NCBI RefSeq assembly: GCF_019279795.1
Contig: NC_056743.1
Coordinates: 923,881,436 to 923,945,435, forward strand
DNA from: Protopterus annectens
Lineage: Eukaryota > Chordata > Ceratodontiformes > Protopteridae
Direction of reading: 5' to 3'
Length of the DNA stretch: 64,000 bases
Both the position numbers and the translations under genes were made by a program. Within the stretch, counting starts at the first letter, position 1. Every line of letters begins with the position of its first letter. Below, in pieces: positions 12,545-22,399 of this stretch. The notes under the pieces are model-generated. The model ran no database searches, was not told the DNA's origin, and worked only from the letters and a program-made list of their open reading frames with translations.

Positions 12545-12785
12545 ACAGCTCACAAGGCAAAGAGCCACACAATCCAATATCTTAGACTCCATTATGAGAT
12601 AGACTGATGCATCACTCACCAGGTTCTGCAAGGAAAGGGTCACAATCAATTGCCTATCAGGCTCCAGGATTCATCACATCATGCAAGTACCACGTCCCAG
12701 CACCATAAGTACATATGTGATGCAGTCATAGTACAGGTAGGTGTAAAATACTTCAGATTACTTCACTGAACTATATGAAGTGAGA
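12545..12785 (+). pseudogene. CR1 ORF1 esterase-like (SGNH-type) domain fragment
   Basis: Two frames joined by a shift give ILDSIMR.TDASLTRFC, then TINCLSGSRIHHIMQ, then CDAVIVQVGVKYFR. This resembles the order of blocks in the esterase domain known from ORF1 proteins of CR1 elements: a DS(I/M) nucleophile block, an N-C-LPG-R block and a VVHVGVND-type block. The nucleophile Ser is present; the final Asn-Asp is changed to Lys-Tyr. It is a relic with a stop after IMR. Confidence 0.55.
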
Positions 12786-13319
12786 CATGATGCAGCTGTT
12801 GGAATACGTCTCTTTAATTATGCTAAAATTTCAGAAATTATGCCCAGAACTATGAAGAGCTAATAGAAAAATCACTTACTCAAACCCAGATGATATAGGC
12901 AATTTGCTAGATAACAAATCTAAGACAAACTTCATCCCCCTCTCTCCTTCAATATTCTCAGATAACATACCTACACATACAGCCCCCCACTCAAATATCC
13001 CAAGAACAAGTTCTCAATGAGCCATCTAAGGTCAAGAGCACTACATCTATGAGGCCAGATAACATATCAGACTGCCTACTGGTAATTCTGAAACATGACT
13101 CGTCTGATCCCATACAAAAGCTATTCAATATCAGCCTCAAAACAGGCCTAATTACCACATGAATGAAGGACAGCAACAGTCATTCCCTTGCATAGAAATG
13201 GGGCTTTCAAAGACTTAGGTAATTATAGACCTACAAGTCTGATCAGTCTCATTTGTAAGGCTATTGAAATGATCAGTATGTAATTAAAAATATAAGGATA
13301 TAGTTAATCCACAGACTCT

Positions 13320-14557
13320 TAACCCAACCTAGTTTGGATTCATTAAGGGTAAGTTCTGCCCACTTTACCTGATCGACTTCTTTGAAAAAGCTACTGAAGC
13401 GATGGATGAGGTCAAAAGAGTGCATATCTATTCTTTGAGTAAAAAAAAAAAAAAAAAGAGTACATATCTAGACCTTGCAAAGGCATATGACATCATCCCA
13501 CACTCACATATTGCGGACAAACTCTCCCAGCTAAATGTCAATCCTTATGTAACTTTATGGATAGCACAATGACTCACAGAGAGACCCCAGGAAGTTACAG
13601 TGGGCAGCTATACCTCCTCATCCTCTAAAAGGCCTGTCACTAGCAGTGTAATCCAGGGTTCACTTCTTGGCTCACTCCCCTTTGATTTTTACTTTTTAGT
13701 GGTCAAAGCTAATGTTAAGGGTTTGCAGCTGACTACATTTGCAGGCTTGGTGCCATCATAAACTCCCGAGAAGGTACCAAGATCATATAAAAAGGCCTGT
13801 CACAACAAACTGCTGGTGTCAAAGCCATGGACAAAAACAAAATGGCAAGAAGTGTACAATCATATTCTTCAGCATGAATGACTTCCCTTACAATTTTCAC
13901 AGTGATAGCCCACCCCTGAAAACTGATCCCAGAGCTAGGGATCTGGGAACCTATGTTGACAATGAACTGTCCTTTGATCACCGTGTATCTACTGTTGTAA
14001 GGAAGTCCTTTTCCACTGTACAGCCTATATCTAAAGCTATTGCTTCCAGATCCAGTAATGTAATTGTTCCACTGTATTCAGCACTCATTAGACCAATCAT
14101 TGAGTATAATGCTCCTTTCGATATGTACCTATCCAAACACCTATCACAACTGGAACTACAAAGCTTTCTTACTAAAACAATCAAGGGCTTAAATCTTAAA
14201 AACTATCCTGACTGCCTTAAGACCCTGTACCTCTTCTCACTATCATACAAGCTACTGAGGGGTGACCTGTGGCTTGTGTATAGAGCTTCAACAGACCATT
14301 ACACAACTTGCAAGTCCAATGATATCAAATACATCCACTCAAGGAATCTCAGCCTCTTTTGTAAAATAAACAGAACATGTTGGACGGAGAGGTTTGTATC
14401 ACACAGAATATGGCATCTACAGAATCATCTTGCACTCCACATAAAACAAAGCTCTTCTCTTACGCTGTTCAAATGTCATTTGGATACATTGATGAATAAC
14501 AGCAAATTCACCCTAGGTTTAGCACCTCTGCCCCTTAAGGATGGGGAAAACATGTAG
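13320..14557 (+). pseudogene. CR1-like reverse transcriptase, 3' half
   Basis: The 272-codon open frame at 13739-14557 covers the region after the catalytic box: RDLGTYVDNELSFDHRVSTV, VRKSFSTVQPISKAIASRS, RPIIEYNAPFDMYLSKHL and a final INRTCWTERFV...SLTLFK tail. These align block by block with the 60-kb copy. The annotated ATG is not a real start. Upstream RT motifs A and B lie in other frames. The DD box region reads LTTFAGLV, so the catalytic aspartates are lost. Confidence 0.8.
13414..13470 (+). repeat. tiny poly(A) retro-insertion with 17-bp target duplication
   Basis: AAAAGAGTGCATATCTA (13414-13430) is repeated as AAAAGAGTACATATCTA (13454-13470). Between them lie TTCTTTGAGT and 13 As. 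This looks like an extremely 5'-truncated, poly(A)-tailed retroposed RNA with its target-site duplication, inserted in the CR1 copy. Confidence 0.6.
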
Positions 14558-14819
14558 ATGTCCCAACATATCCTTGTTTGTCATATCTCAGATTTATTTG
14601 TACGCAAAAAATAAGGGCTAAAACTACCATGGGGATGTAAGGCTAAGCTTCTTCAGATCCTCATAGATCAATAGCCTAGTAAGTACTTATGAGGTTACTA
14701 AGAACTATCTCCATATGATTTTGGCTATTAGTGCTTAAATGAGATATAGAATCAAAAGTTATGGAGAATTAAAAACACAGCAATACTGGAAGCTCTGGCA
14801 TCTCCTAACAGATTTTAGG

Positions 14820-17040
14820 AGTTTACAAAATACTTCTTGGGACTCCTTTGCCATTTCTTCTTAAAAATCCGTTTATCTGCATTTTGTTGACACTGTTTAT
14901 TTTGTTTCTTACCAAAACTGGATGAGGAGTTAGAAAATCCCTTAGAAAATTTGGAAAAGGAGGGTTGAAACATCTTAAGAGATCCCCTATTTCAGAGGGG
15001 TCAAAAACTAAAACTCTGTCTAAGCAGAATTTAAAATCAAATTTTGAACATAATCTGGGAGGTTCTGAGAATGCTGCCATGCAAACCTCCTCAAACAGCA
15101 TCAGTGGCCACAGCCCTGGAAGAAGTATCAGCAGAGTCATACATACACTGTATCCAACCAGTAGAGACTTGAATAGAAATTAAATTATTTAAAGCAGATT
15201 TTTTTCCTCAAAAGAAGAAATTGCAGATAAAACATTCCTCCATTCCTCATACTTTCACAATTAGTAAGAACAAACCTAAACATATGAGCCTGACAATTCA
15301 AAATTCTGAAAAATCAAAGTTGTCGAAGCATGCATTTCTTCGACATACTTAACAATAATCTTCCCATCCTTATCAGAAAGAGTAGGAGTGGAATTGACTA
15401 AGTGTTCAGCAGCAGAGGGATTAAATATAGCTATAGCTGCTGGATCAGGTTGGGAACAGTGTATAAAAACTGAAAAGTCTGTAGAATTTAATACATGCTA
15501 TCTACCGTTTTAGGGGCAAGCTGCCTGACTGTCATGAAAATTACAAGCCGTAATGCACACATCCTCCAAAGCTGACAGAACTGGAGGAATGGGTGCAGGT
15601 TCTAGACATTCCCTCTGAAACAGCTCATATTATTTTCTGAGGGACTTGAAAGTCTCAGTGCTCTCTTACTGAAAATGCTGGCACATTCTTAAAATAGTTA
15701 CAGAGAAAAAAAACCCTCCATAAGGACAGTCAGAAACTGAGCTCTCCTCTAAGTCTGAATCAGAATTCATAAGGAAAAAGCATTGCATCTGTTCCTTCAT
15801 CCTCCTGTCTAGATTCAGAACTTTGAATCCTTTCAGGAAAGGAGATATCCCTCTTTCTTTTGCCAGAAATTACTGTATAAGAAAGATTAACAACCTGAAT
15901 TAAATCCTACGCCAGTAGTAAACCACTCGTGTCCAAGGAAATTTTAGGAGGAGTAGATACACGCTTAGTCTACTATTTCTTTTTGAGAAGAAAAATGGAA
16001 CCAACAGTGTTATTAATGGCAGCAGCAGCTTCCCCTAGGATAGGCATAACATTCCGACAAAACAGGGAAGTCTTCCATGTTCCCTCCCCCAATAGCAACA
16101 AGAGTGGCTCTCCCTTGCCCAATGATGGGGCCTCAATAGCCAGAGAGGACGTGGCTAACCCCTGGACCATAGTGTCTGTAGGTGCTTCACCACAGGGATC
16201 TGGGTTAAAAGATGAGTGGCCTGAGGTACAACTAATGGCCACATCAGTCACCCACCTGTGGCTGAGGCAAACTGCTAGTCTGATGTGATGTTAAGGGCTG
16301 TTTGCTTAACTTTTTATTTTTGTGGCTGGAAGAAGGACAGACCATGGGACCGACAAATTGCTCCAGGGTCAAGCCGAAAATAGTGCCTTTTCCCCATGGG
16401 AAGCAAGCAGCAAATGCTGGTAAAAATTAAAAATCTTTAAAAGTCACTTTTTTCACAGACAAATTCAGTAAAAAGCACTTTAAAATGCTTTGCCAGCTCC
16501 ACAAAGTAAAATAAATACACTTTCTCCACAGAAAAAAAAATGGTTTTCAGCTAATTTAAATGACTTTTAAATTGCCAGGACAACAGCTTTCTCATTTAAA
16601 AGTGCAATACAGTCTAATGAAAGAATGTGAGGCCCCAGCTTTAAAATAACTTTCCTGAAGAGGAAAGTATTAATAATAAACAAAAATATTGAATGGAAGG
16701 ATCTTACCTAAATTGAACTTATCTGCCTAGGAAAGGAACAGCCCAAGCCAACTGTCAATCCTTGAAAGCCTCAGAAGAGTGTACTCTCTGGCAGCACTAA
16801 AGCCCTGAAGGACTTGGTGCCCAAACTTATCTTTTAGTCAGTTCAGATCAAGCTGCCAGACAGTCTGGGTGCATGTAAAGTGCCCTAAAGATTTAGAAAC
16901 TGGCTGGCTGTTATATCCTTGGCAGGATATAACACATATAGCTAAGGCTATTGCAGCAGGGATCAATATGACAAGCATATACCTGATATTTATCCACCAT
17001 AGTGCTTGACTGTACCTTAATGTATCCCACTCTTCTGTTT
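14820..17040 (-). mobile_element. DIRS-like element, gag part only (copy C1)
   Basis: Shares several segments with the DIRS-like copies at 20.6-25.7 kb and 49.9-50.9 kb: GACGTGGCTAACCCCTGGAC at 16148 compares with ACATGTCTTACCCCTGGCTC at 50113, and GATGAGTGGCCTGAGGTAC at 16211 compares with GGTGAGTGGTCTGAGGAAC at 50175. On the minus strand near 15120-14980 it reads SSRAVATDAV..GGLHGSIL, the counterpart of LEASCRAAVTGSVIRRH in DIRS-B gag. No RT is present; the copy is cut at about 14820 beside the CR1 tail. The right end (16900-17000: CCTTGGCAGGATATAACAC) matches 25640-25660 and may be the original 5' terminus. Confidence 0.6.
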
Positions 17041-18220
17041 CAGGTGACTGGTTAAAAAATGCAGAAAGTGTTTGAAGCCAACAAAGGAATAGAGAAATGA
17101 GATATTACCAGTAGGGATGACTGCTAGTAGGGGTACAGAAAATTGGAAAGAGGGGCTGGAATTTACTGGAGAAAATTAGTAAAGGATCCAATGTATTGGA
17201 AGCAAATTACTACAGAAGGAAAGGGACCGGAGTGGGATGAGGTAAAGTGAAAAATTGTACTGCAAGTTAGAGACTGCCTTATCTACCAGTGATTAATATC
17301 AAAGTATAGGCCTAGAGAAAGGGAAACGGGAGTGCTAAGTGAAGATCACCACTGGCAGCAATTTTTTGCTGAAGCTAGAACAGAAGCTGCTGTTAAAAAA
17401 GAAATAATTAGTGGGGTATATAAATTACTGAATGGTAACTATGAGAATCAATCAGAGGCGCTTAGAAAAGATTGGAAAGAAAGAGTGGAAAGGCAGTTTA
17501 CAAAGGAACAGTGGGAGGACATCTGTATGGTTCCCAAGTATGCAACAAAGTCCAGAAGGTTTAGGATGTTTGCTTGGGAGTGCTTACATAGATATTTTCA
17601 TACTGCAAGCACACTTCAAGAATTTGTCTTTAGGTAGACTTCAAAAGCTGGAGGTGTGATTGTAGTTGGGAGCATATTTTGGGGTGTGTGTAATGAGTTG
17701 GCAGAGTTAAAAAAGTAAAAAAAAAAAACTCCCTTTCGAGTACTTGATCAGAAATGATAGGGAAGCAAATGGTTATATCTAAGGAAATGATTCTGAGTTG
17801 GGACCTTGGGTCTATATTGCCTAGACATAGTAAAGTCTTACTAGGTTTAATGCTGTTGGCTAACAAAAAAGCAATTACTAGAAAACGGAAGTCAAAGTTT
17901 AAAATAACTAACTGAAGTACTGAATGTTGCAAATGTGATAAAGGAACTGGAAGTTGGATCTTCAGAAAAAGGAAAGAGCAAATTACCTAGAAATTAATAG
18001 ATTTTGTGGGAACAATACATGCACAATAATGTGCAGGAAGAGGTCAGGTTTTAGGGATGGCAGGAACTGAGCAATTTATGTAATGCTGGTGTAAATGACA
18101 ACTGTTAAAAATGTATACTCCATGAAATCACTGAGAAATCTCACTATGGTTTGTTTTTTGATATTCATATCTGTTTATCTGTATAACTCTTGCAATTGCA
18201 ATTTAATAGACATGTTTTTA
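17041..18220 (+). mobile_element. Tx1/L1-like LINE 3' fragment
   Basis: The translation from about 17330 to 17990 follows the region after the RT of Tx1/L1-type ORF2: GVYKLLNG, W(K)xRxxRQFTxEQWEDI, FRMFAWECLHRYFHTASTL. After a stop comes FWGVCNELAELKK, and finally a helix-rich stretch leading to a short UTR. Only the C-terminal few hundred residues remain. The 5' limit is set at the edge of the DIRS fragment and is approximate. Confidence 0.65.
17332..17637 (+). pseudogene. Tx1/L1-like ORF2 C-terminal open fragment (101 codons)
   Basis: Open frame with the TKEQWEDI...FAWECLHRYFHTASTLQ pattern. This matches the L1-type pattern of an acidic-Trp helix (EEQWExI), then a hydrophobic helix ending in HRxYxTPxRL. 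The conserved cysteines that should follow (CWRCG) have decayed to SKAGG. The gene is a remnant, and its ATG lies inside the domain. Confidence 0.65.
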
Positions 18221-19466
18221 AAAGTTGTTAAATATTAACAGTGCAGAATATAGGTCAGGTCCTAATCTACAGAGTTCAAAGCATTGTTCCTATTGTGAAA
18301 GTCAAAATTCTAATATCCAAAAACTTGACAAACCACATTGCCACAATACTTGAAAAAGAATAGAAATAAACTCATACAAAGTACACAAGTATACCATCAT
18401 ATGGGTAAATGTACTGTATTTTATTTCAATAAAAAGATCAATACTTATATCAAACTCTACATATTTTATACCGTATTCAAAATTTTTGAAATCATACATT
18501 GTAGTTACAACATGGCATACCTTAATATAAGAAATATCAGTAGAGGTATCACAGCAATCTGAGTTAACCAAATTATTTAAGATGCCTTGATATTATAACC
18601 CACACTTGGAATATTATTAAAGACTAGGTTTATTATATTTGAAACTTTGGTAGAAAAATTAACTGTCCCATGTTGTTCCAAAAAAAAAAAATCTAAAAAC
18701 ATTTTCTTACCAGAGAATGGCATAAAAACCTTGATCAATTTATACTATGGCAATTAAAATCTCTTAAATGGATTATTACACAATTAGACAAAAGTCCAGA
18801 TTAATGAACAAGAAACCAGCTTGTTTAAATTTCACATTTGGATTTGTATAAAATACATTTTAATTTAAATATCACACAGTTCTTTCATAGCTACTATCTC
18901 TACATACAAGTCTAGCTATTAATGCATTATGTACTAACACACAGTCCTGTTACAGCATAATTTACAAAAGTCAGGCATGCATATGCCAGTACATTCCCAG
19001 GATGAAGCAGTAGCTTATAATCATCAAGTTTAACTAAAATCTAAAGTTCATTTAACTTACGGATCAAAGTAAATAATCTAAAAAGTAGACATTTTAAAGG
19101 TTATAAAATATACTGATAGACAATTTTTATCATTTCAGTATGAGGTATGAGGTTTTCAACTAACCATTTTTGGAGGAAAAGTGAGGGTGGTATTCATAAT
19201 CATTGCACTTGGGTGTAAAGGCAATCTACGCAGCTTGCACCTAAGCACAGCTTTGGCATGATTCATAGAGGTCAGCTGTGCTTAGGAGTGGCCACTGTTA
19301 ATCAACTTATGCAGATGAACAGTTAATGAGATGAAATAAGAACAGTCTTATAACTTCTTATGTGAAATGAACCTGTTCCTTCCTCTTTTTTATCCGTTTT
19401 GGCACCATTTGCAGAGGCATTATAAAAGTTGAAGTCACACCTTTATTAACTACTTTACAGTTAGCA
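18221..19466. other. AT-rich spacer
   Basis: No recognisable frame. 19190-19300 is slightly GC-richer and might hold the outer end of the Harbinger element, but I found no matching inverted end. Confidence 0.4.
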
Positions 19467-20545
19467 AAGATGCTTGCTGTAGCTGCCAGACTAGCTATTT
19501 TTCAGTATGAGCTGCTTGTCTTGGCTGAGTCAAAACTGCAGGCACCCAACAACACTCGCCATCCAAAAAGGTGCAGATACCGATGAAGATTAGGTTATAA
19601 CTTTGCTCATCAAGAAATTCTTGACAGATTTAGACTGAAAAAGGTATTGCAAGTGCTTTAGTGAGTTTGTATGGCCCACTGTTAGGAAATGGGGGGGGGG
19701 GTGACCTTCCTATACCTGTAGATACTAAGATACGTATGGCCTTCACTGTACTTGTTATGAGTACCTTTCAGAGACAGCTGGAACACTGAGTATTTCACAG
19801 ACGTCTGTCTTGAGAACACTTCAACAGTTCCCTGACATACTCTGGCATGTGTGGATCAGTATATTTACCTGCCAGTGTCACATCAGGACCGACCAGAACC
19901 ATGTCTTTCTTCTATAAGATGGCACATTTTCCTGAGGTACGCTGTGTGACAGAATGCACCCTTTTTGCCATTAGGGCCACATCTGGATTATGGAGGGATT
20001 AGTACCAAAATAGGAAGGGCTACCATTCCATCAACTGCTAAGCAGTGTGTGATACTTGGGGGTGTGTTACCAACATGTCAGTCCAGCATCCTGGCACTAC
20101 CTATTATTCTCACATCTGGCACACAAGCTCTCTTTACCACCTCTGGACATCTTGTTGGTAAGTGAACATTTTAACTATATTCATGTCAGTAGGTATAGTT
20201 CTGAAAATGTATATTGCTTACTACCAAACCACTCTGCTTTTATTGTGTTCCCTTCTCCCTTTTTCTTGTCTTTTCCAGGGAATGGAGTCTACCCACTCGA
20301 ACCATCACTGATGACACTAATCTGTAATTTTTGGGGAGCTGCCAAGGAAGGTGCACCAGCACCCTGTCCCAAACATGAATTGTCATAGGGGGAGTGTTTG
20401 GCCAGCAGAAAGCCTGTTTCCCTTGCCTGGATGTCTGTGGTGGCACCCTTCGGTGTAACCCTGGTACTGCATATACGATATGATTTTCTAACAGCAGACA
20501 TTATTGACTCCAATAATACCCACTGCACCTCCTCAGAAAAAAGGG
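19467..20545 (+). pseudogene. HARBI1-like (PIF/Harbinger) transposase relic
   Basis: A DDE transposase of the Harbinger superfamily, decayed. The start ATG at 19470 opens MLAVAARLAIFQYELL, then RYR.RLGYNFAHQEILDRFRL. Next come STFQRQLEH, FFYKMAHFPEVRCVTECT (counterpart of the FPxVxGxIDGTH block; the catalytic Asp reads Glu), NRKGYHSINC..AVCD and HPGTTYYSHIWHTSSLYHL (counterpart of WPGSxHDSxI). After an intron at 20158-20278 comes LVGNGVYPLEPSLMT (LLGDSGYPLxPWLMT; catalytic Asp reads Asn). Finally VFGQQKACFPCLDVCGGTLR matches the FGxLKxRFxCL block. Two changed catalytic acids, stops and frame changes make it inactive. No Myb-like partner gene is nearby. Confidence 0.75.
20158..20278 (+). other. 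intron inside the Harbinger transposase relic
   Basis: CTTGTTG|GTAAGTGAAC at the left and a long pyrimidine tract ending CTTTTCCAG|GGAATGGAG at the right. Removing the 121 bp joins LV and GNGVYPLEP across a split Gly codon exactly where the family reads LLGDSGYPL. The coding match on both sides supports a real ancestral intron. Confidence 0.7.
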
Positions 20546-20689
20546 TACCTAAAAGGTATTAAAATTCTATCATCCAGGCAGTCAGCAGTTGTTTGGTGTT
20601 GGAATGTATGAAACACCCTTGGTCATGTGTAATTAAATACAGTCGATAAGGAAGCTTGTGGTAATTGTTGCAGGTCATCTCCAAAAGAA

Positions 20690-22250
20690 AGGAGAACTAC
20701 TGCTGCCTAGGCCAGAAGGGAGTCACAGTAATGATCTTTGGGGAGTCCTTCTGAATCTTCACAGTGACCTTGGATGTTTGTGGGAAGGATAAAAAAAAGC
20801 ATACAGAAACAATCCTATCCAAGGAAAAGAAAATTGATCTGTCTTCCAGGCATTCTTCCATGGAGTCCAGGAGTAGACTTTTGCCAAATAATTGTACAGA
20901 GAGGATGCAAACAGATCTACTTGAGGTGTTCTCCACAGCTGGAGCAATTCTTGTTAGACCCTCTGATTCCATTTCCATTTATGAGGGGATGTTCTGGTAC
21001 TTATTCAGCTTGTCTGCCACACAGTTTTGTTTTGATGGTAGGTAAGATGTCTGTAGAGTGAGATTATTCTGAAAAGCTATATCCCAGGCTACCATGCCTA
21101 GTCTGCACAGAGGGTAAAAATTGTTTTTCCCTTGCTTGTTTATATACCACATCACTGCAGTGTTGCCTGTAAACACTTTTAGAGGTCCTGTGGACCACAG
21201 ATGATTCAGAGTGTTGGCAGCATGTATAAAAGCTAACATCTTTTTTATGTTTGTGTGTTTGGTCTGACTTTTCTGTTCCAAATACCCTGCACTTTTATCC
21301 CTATAGATACTGCTCTCCAAGCAATGTCTAAGTCATCTGTTGTAACTGATTGCGCTGGAGCAGGAAGGGAGAATGGGAGGTCTGGACTCTGAGAAATCTG
21401 TTGTCTCCTCCACAAAGTCTCCCTTTTTACAAACCCCAAAACTGGAATCTGAAATGTCAGGAGATCATGCTGGGATCATAATGATTTCAGGTGCCGCTGG
21501 ATTTTTCTAATGTGGAGTCTTGCAAGAGGTATTATAAATGTCATAGATTCCACGAGGCCAAGAATCCTGAGAAATTCCTTTGCTGAAACAGTAAAAAATT
21601 CAGGAATAGATCTAAATACCGATCTATTTTCCCATGAAAGGAAAGCTCATTGAACTGAGGCGTCCAGAAAACACCCCAGGAAAACAAACCTATGAGAAGG
21701 AGTCAGTCAAGATTTCTGTAAGTTGTCCTGGAATCCCAGCCTGTAAAGAACTTACTCAAGCGAGAGATTTCTGACACCTTGAAAAAGACTGCAAGGATAA
21801 GCAAGTTGTCTAAATAAGGAAATGTGAATACATTGCAGTCTGCAATAGGCTATTGCAGAAGCTATACACTTTTTGAATGCCCTTGGACCAGCAGATAGAC
21901 CAAGAGGTAATACAGAGACTTGATCATGGGATCCAGATGCATAAAACCTGAAGAAACATCTGAAATCTGGATCTATAGGAATGTGATGATATGCATTTTT
22001 TAAATCTCAGGTCACTAGAACACTGAAATGGGGGATAAAGGGTTTCAAGTTGGGAAGAGTCAACATTTTGAATATGGGTACTACCATAAACGGATTCAAA
22101 AAGGAAAGATCCAGAACTAGTTTCCAACATTCTTCTTTCTTTGGTACCAGAAACATTCTGCAATAATCCCCTTCCCCTAACTGAGGAGGACAGACAGCTT
22201 CTAATACCCCCTGAGTAAAAACATATGCTGAATGACAGGAGGACAAACAA
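20690..22250 (-). pseudogene. DIRS RT-RNase H remnant
   Basis: RNase H is recognised in the 113-codon frame 20979-21320 by TGNTAVMWYINKQGKN...YPLCRLG, matching TDNTTVMWYINKQ...YPLCRLA in DIRS-B (the catalytic TDN reads TGN). It is followed by SYLPSKQNCVADKLN, the counterpart of QFLPGKQNTLADELS. Beyond it, LFASSLYNYLAKVYSWTPWK and FLYAFFYPSHKH match LFASPQSYQLDKFCTRIHHK and SVYAFPPLHLL. RT N-terminal pieces (FLVPKKEECWKLVLDLSFLN) lie near 22160-22080. The frames are broken repeatedly. Confidence 0.75.
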
Positions 22251-22399
22251 TAGTCTGGTCTGGCTGATGAGGAGGAATTCTAAAAAAAGGAAGGAGAGAC
22301 TTCCACTGCACCTTTAAGCTTGATGAATTACTCTAAGAATCCATCTGCCTAAAGCTATCTGTTGCTAAAGAGAGAAATGGAAGCTCAGACTTTCTGGAA

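Larger units (their letters stand above)
12331..14710 (+). mobile_element. CR1-like LINE, internally deleted copy
   Basis: Contains part of an ORF1 esterase-like domain (12545-12785), then skips most of the endonuclease and enters the RT near 12950. It continues through motif A (DLAKAYDIIPHSHI, about 13477-13518), motif B (SVIQGSLLGSLPF, about 13645-13683) and a long C-terminal frame. It ends with a short GCCTAGTAAGTACTTATGA tail like that of the copy at 61.26 kb. The C-terminal residues (RPIIEYNAPFDMYLSKHL) closely match the copies at 40.4 and 60.7 kb. A small poly(A) insertion lies at 13431-13453. Multiple stops and shifts. Confidence 0.8.
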
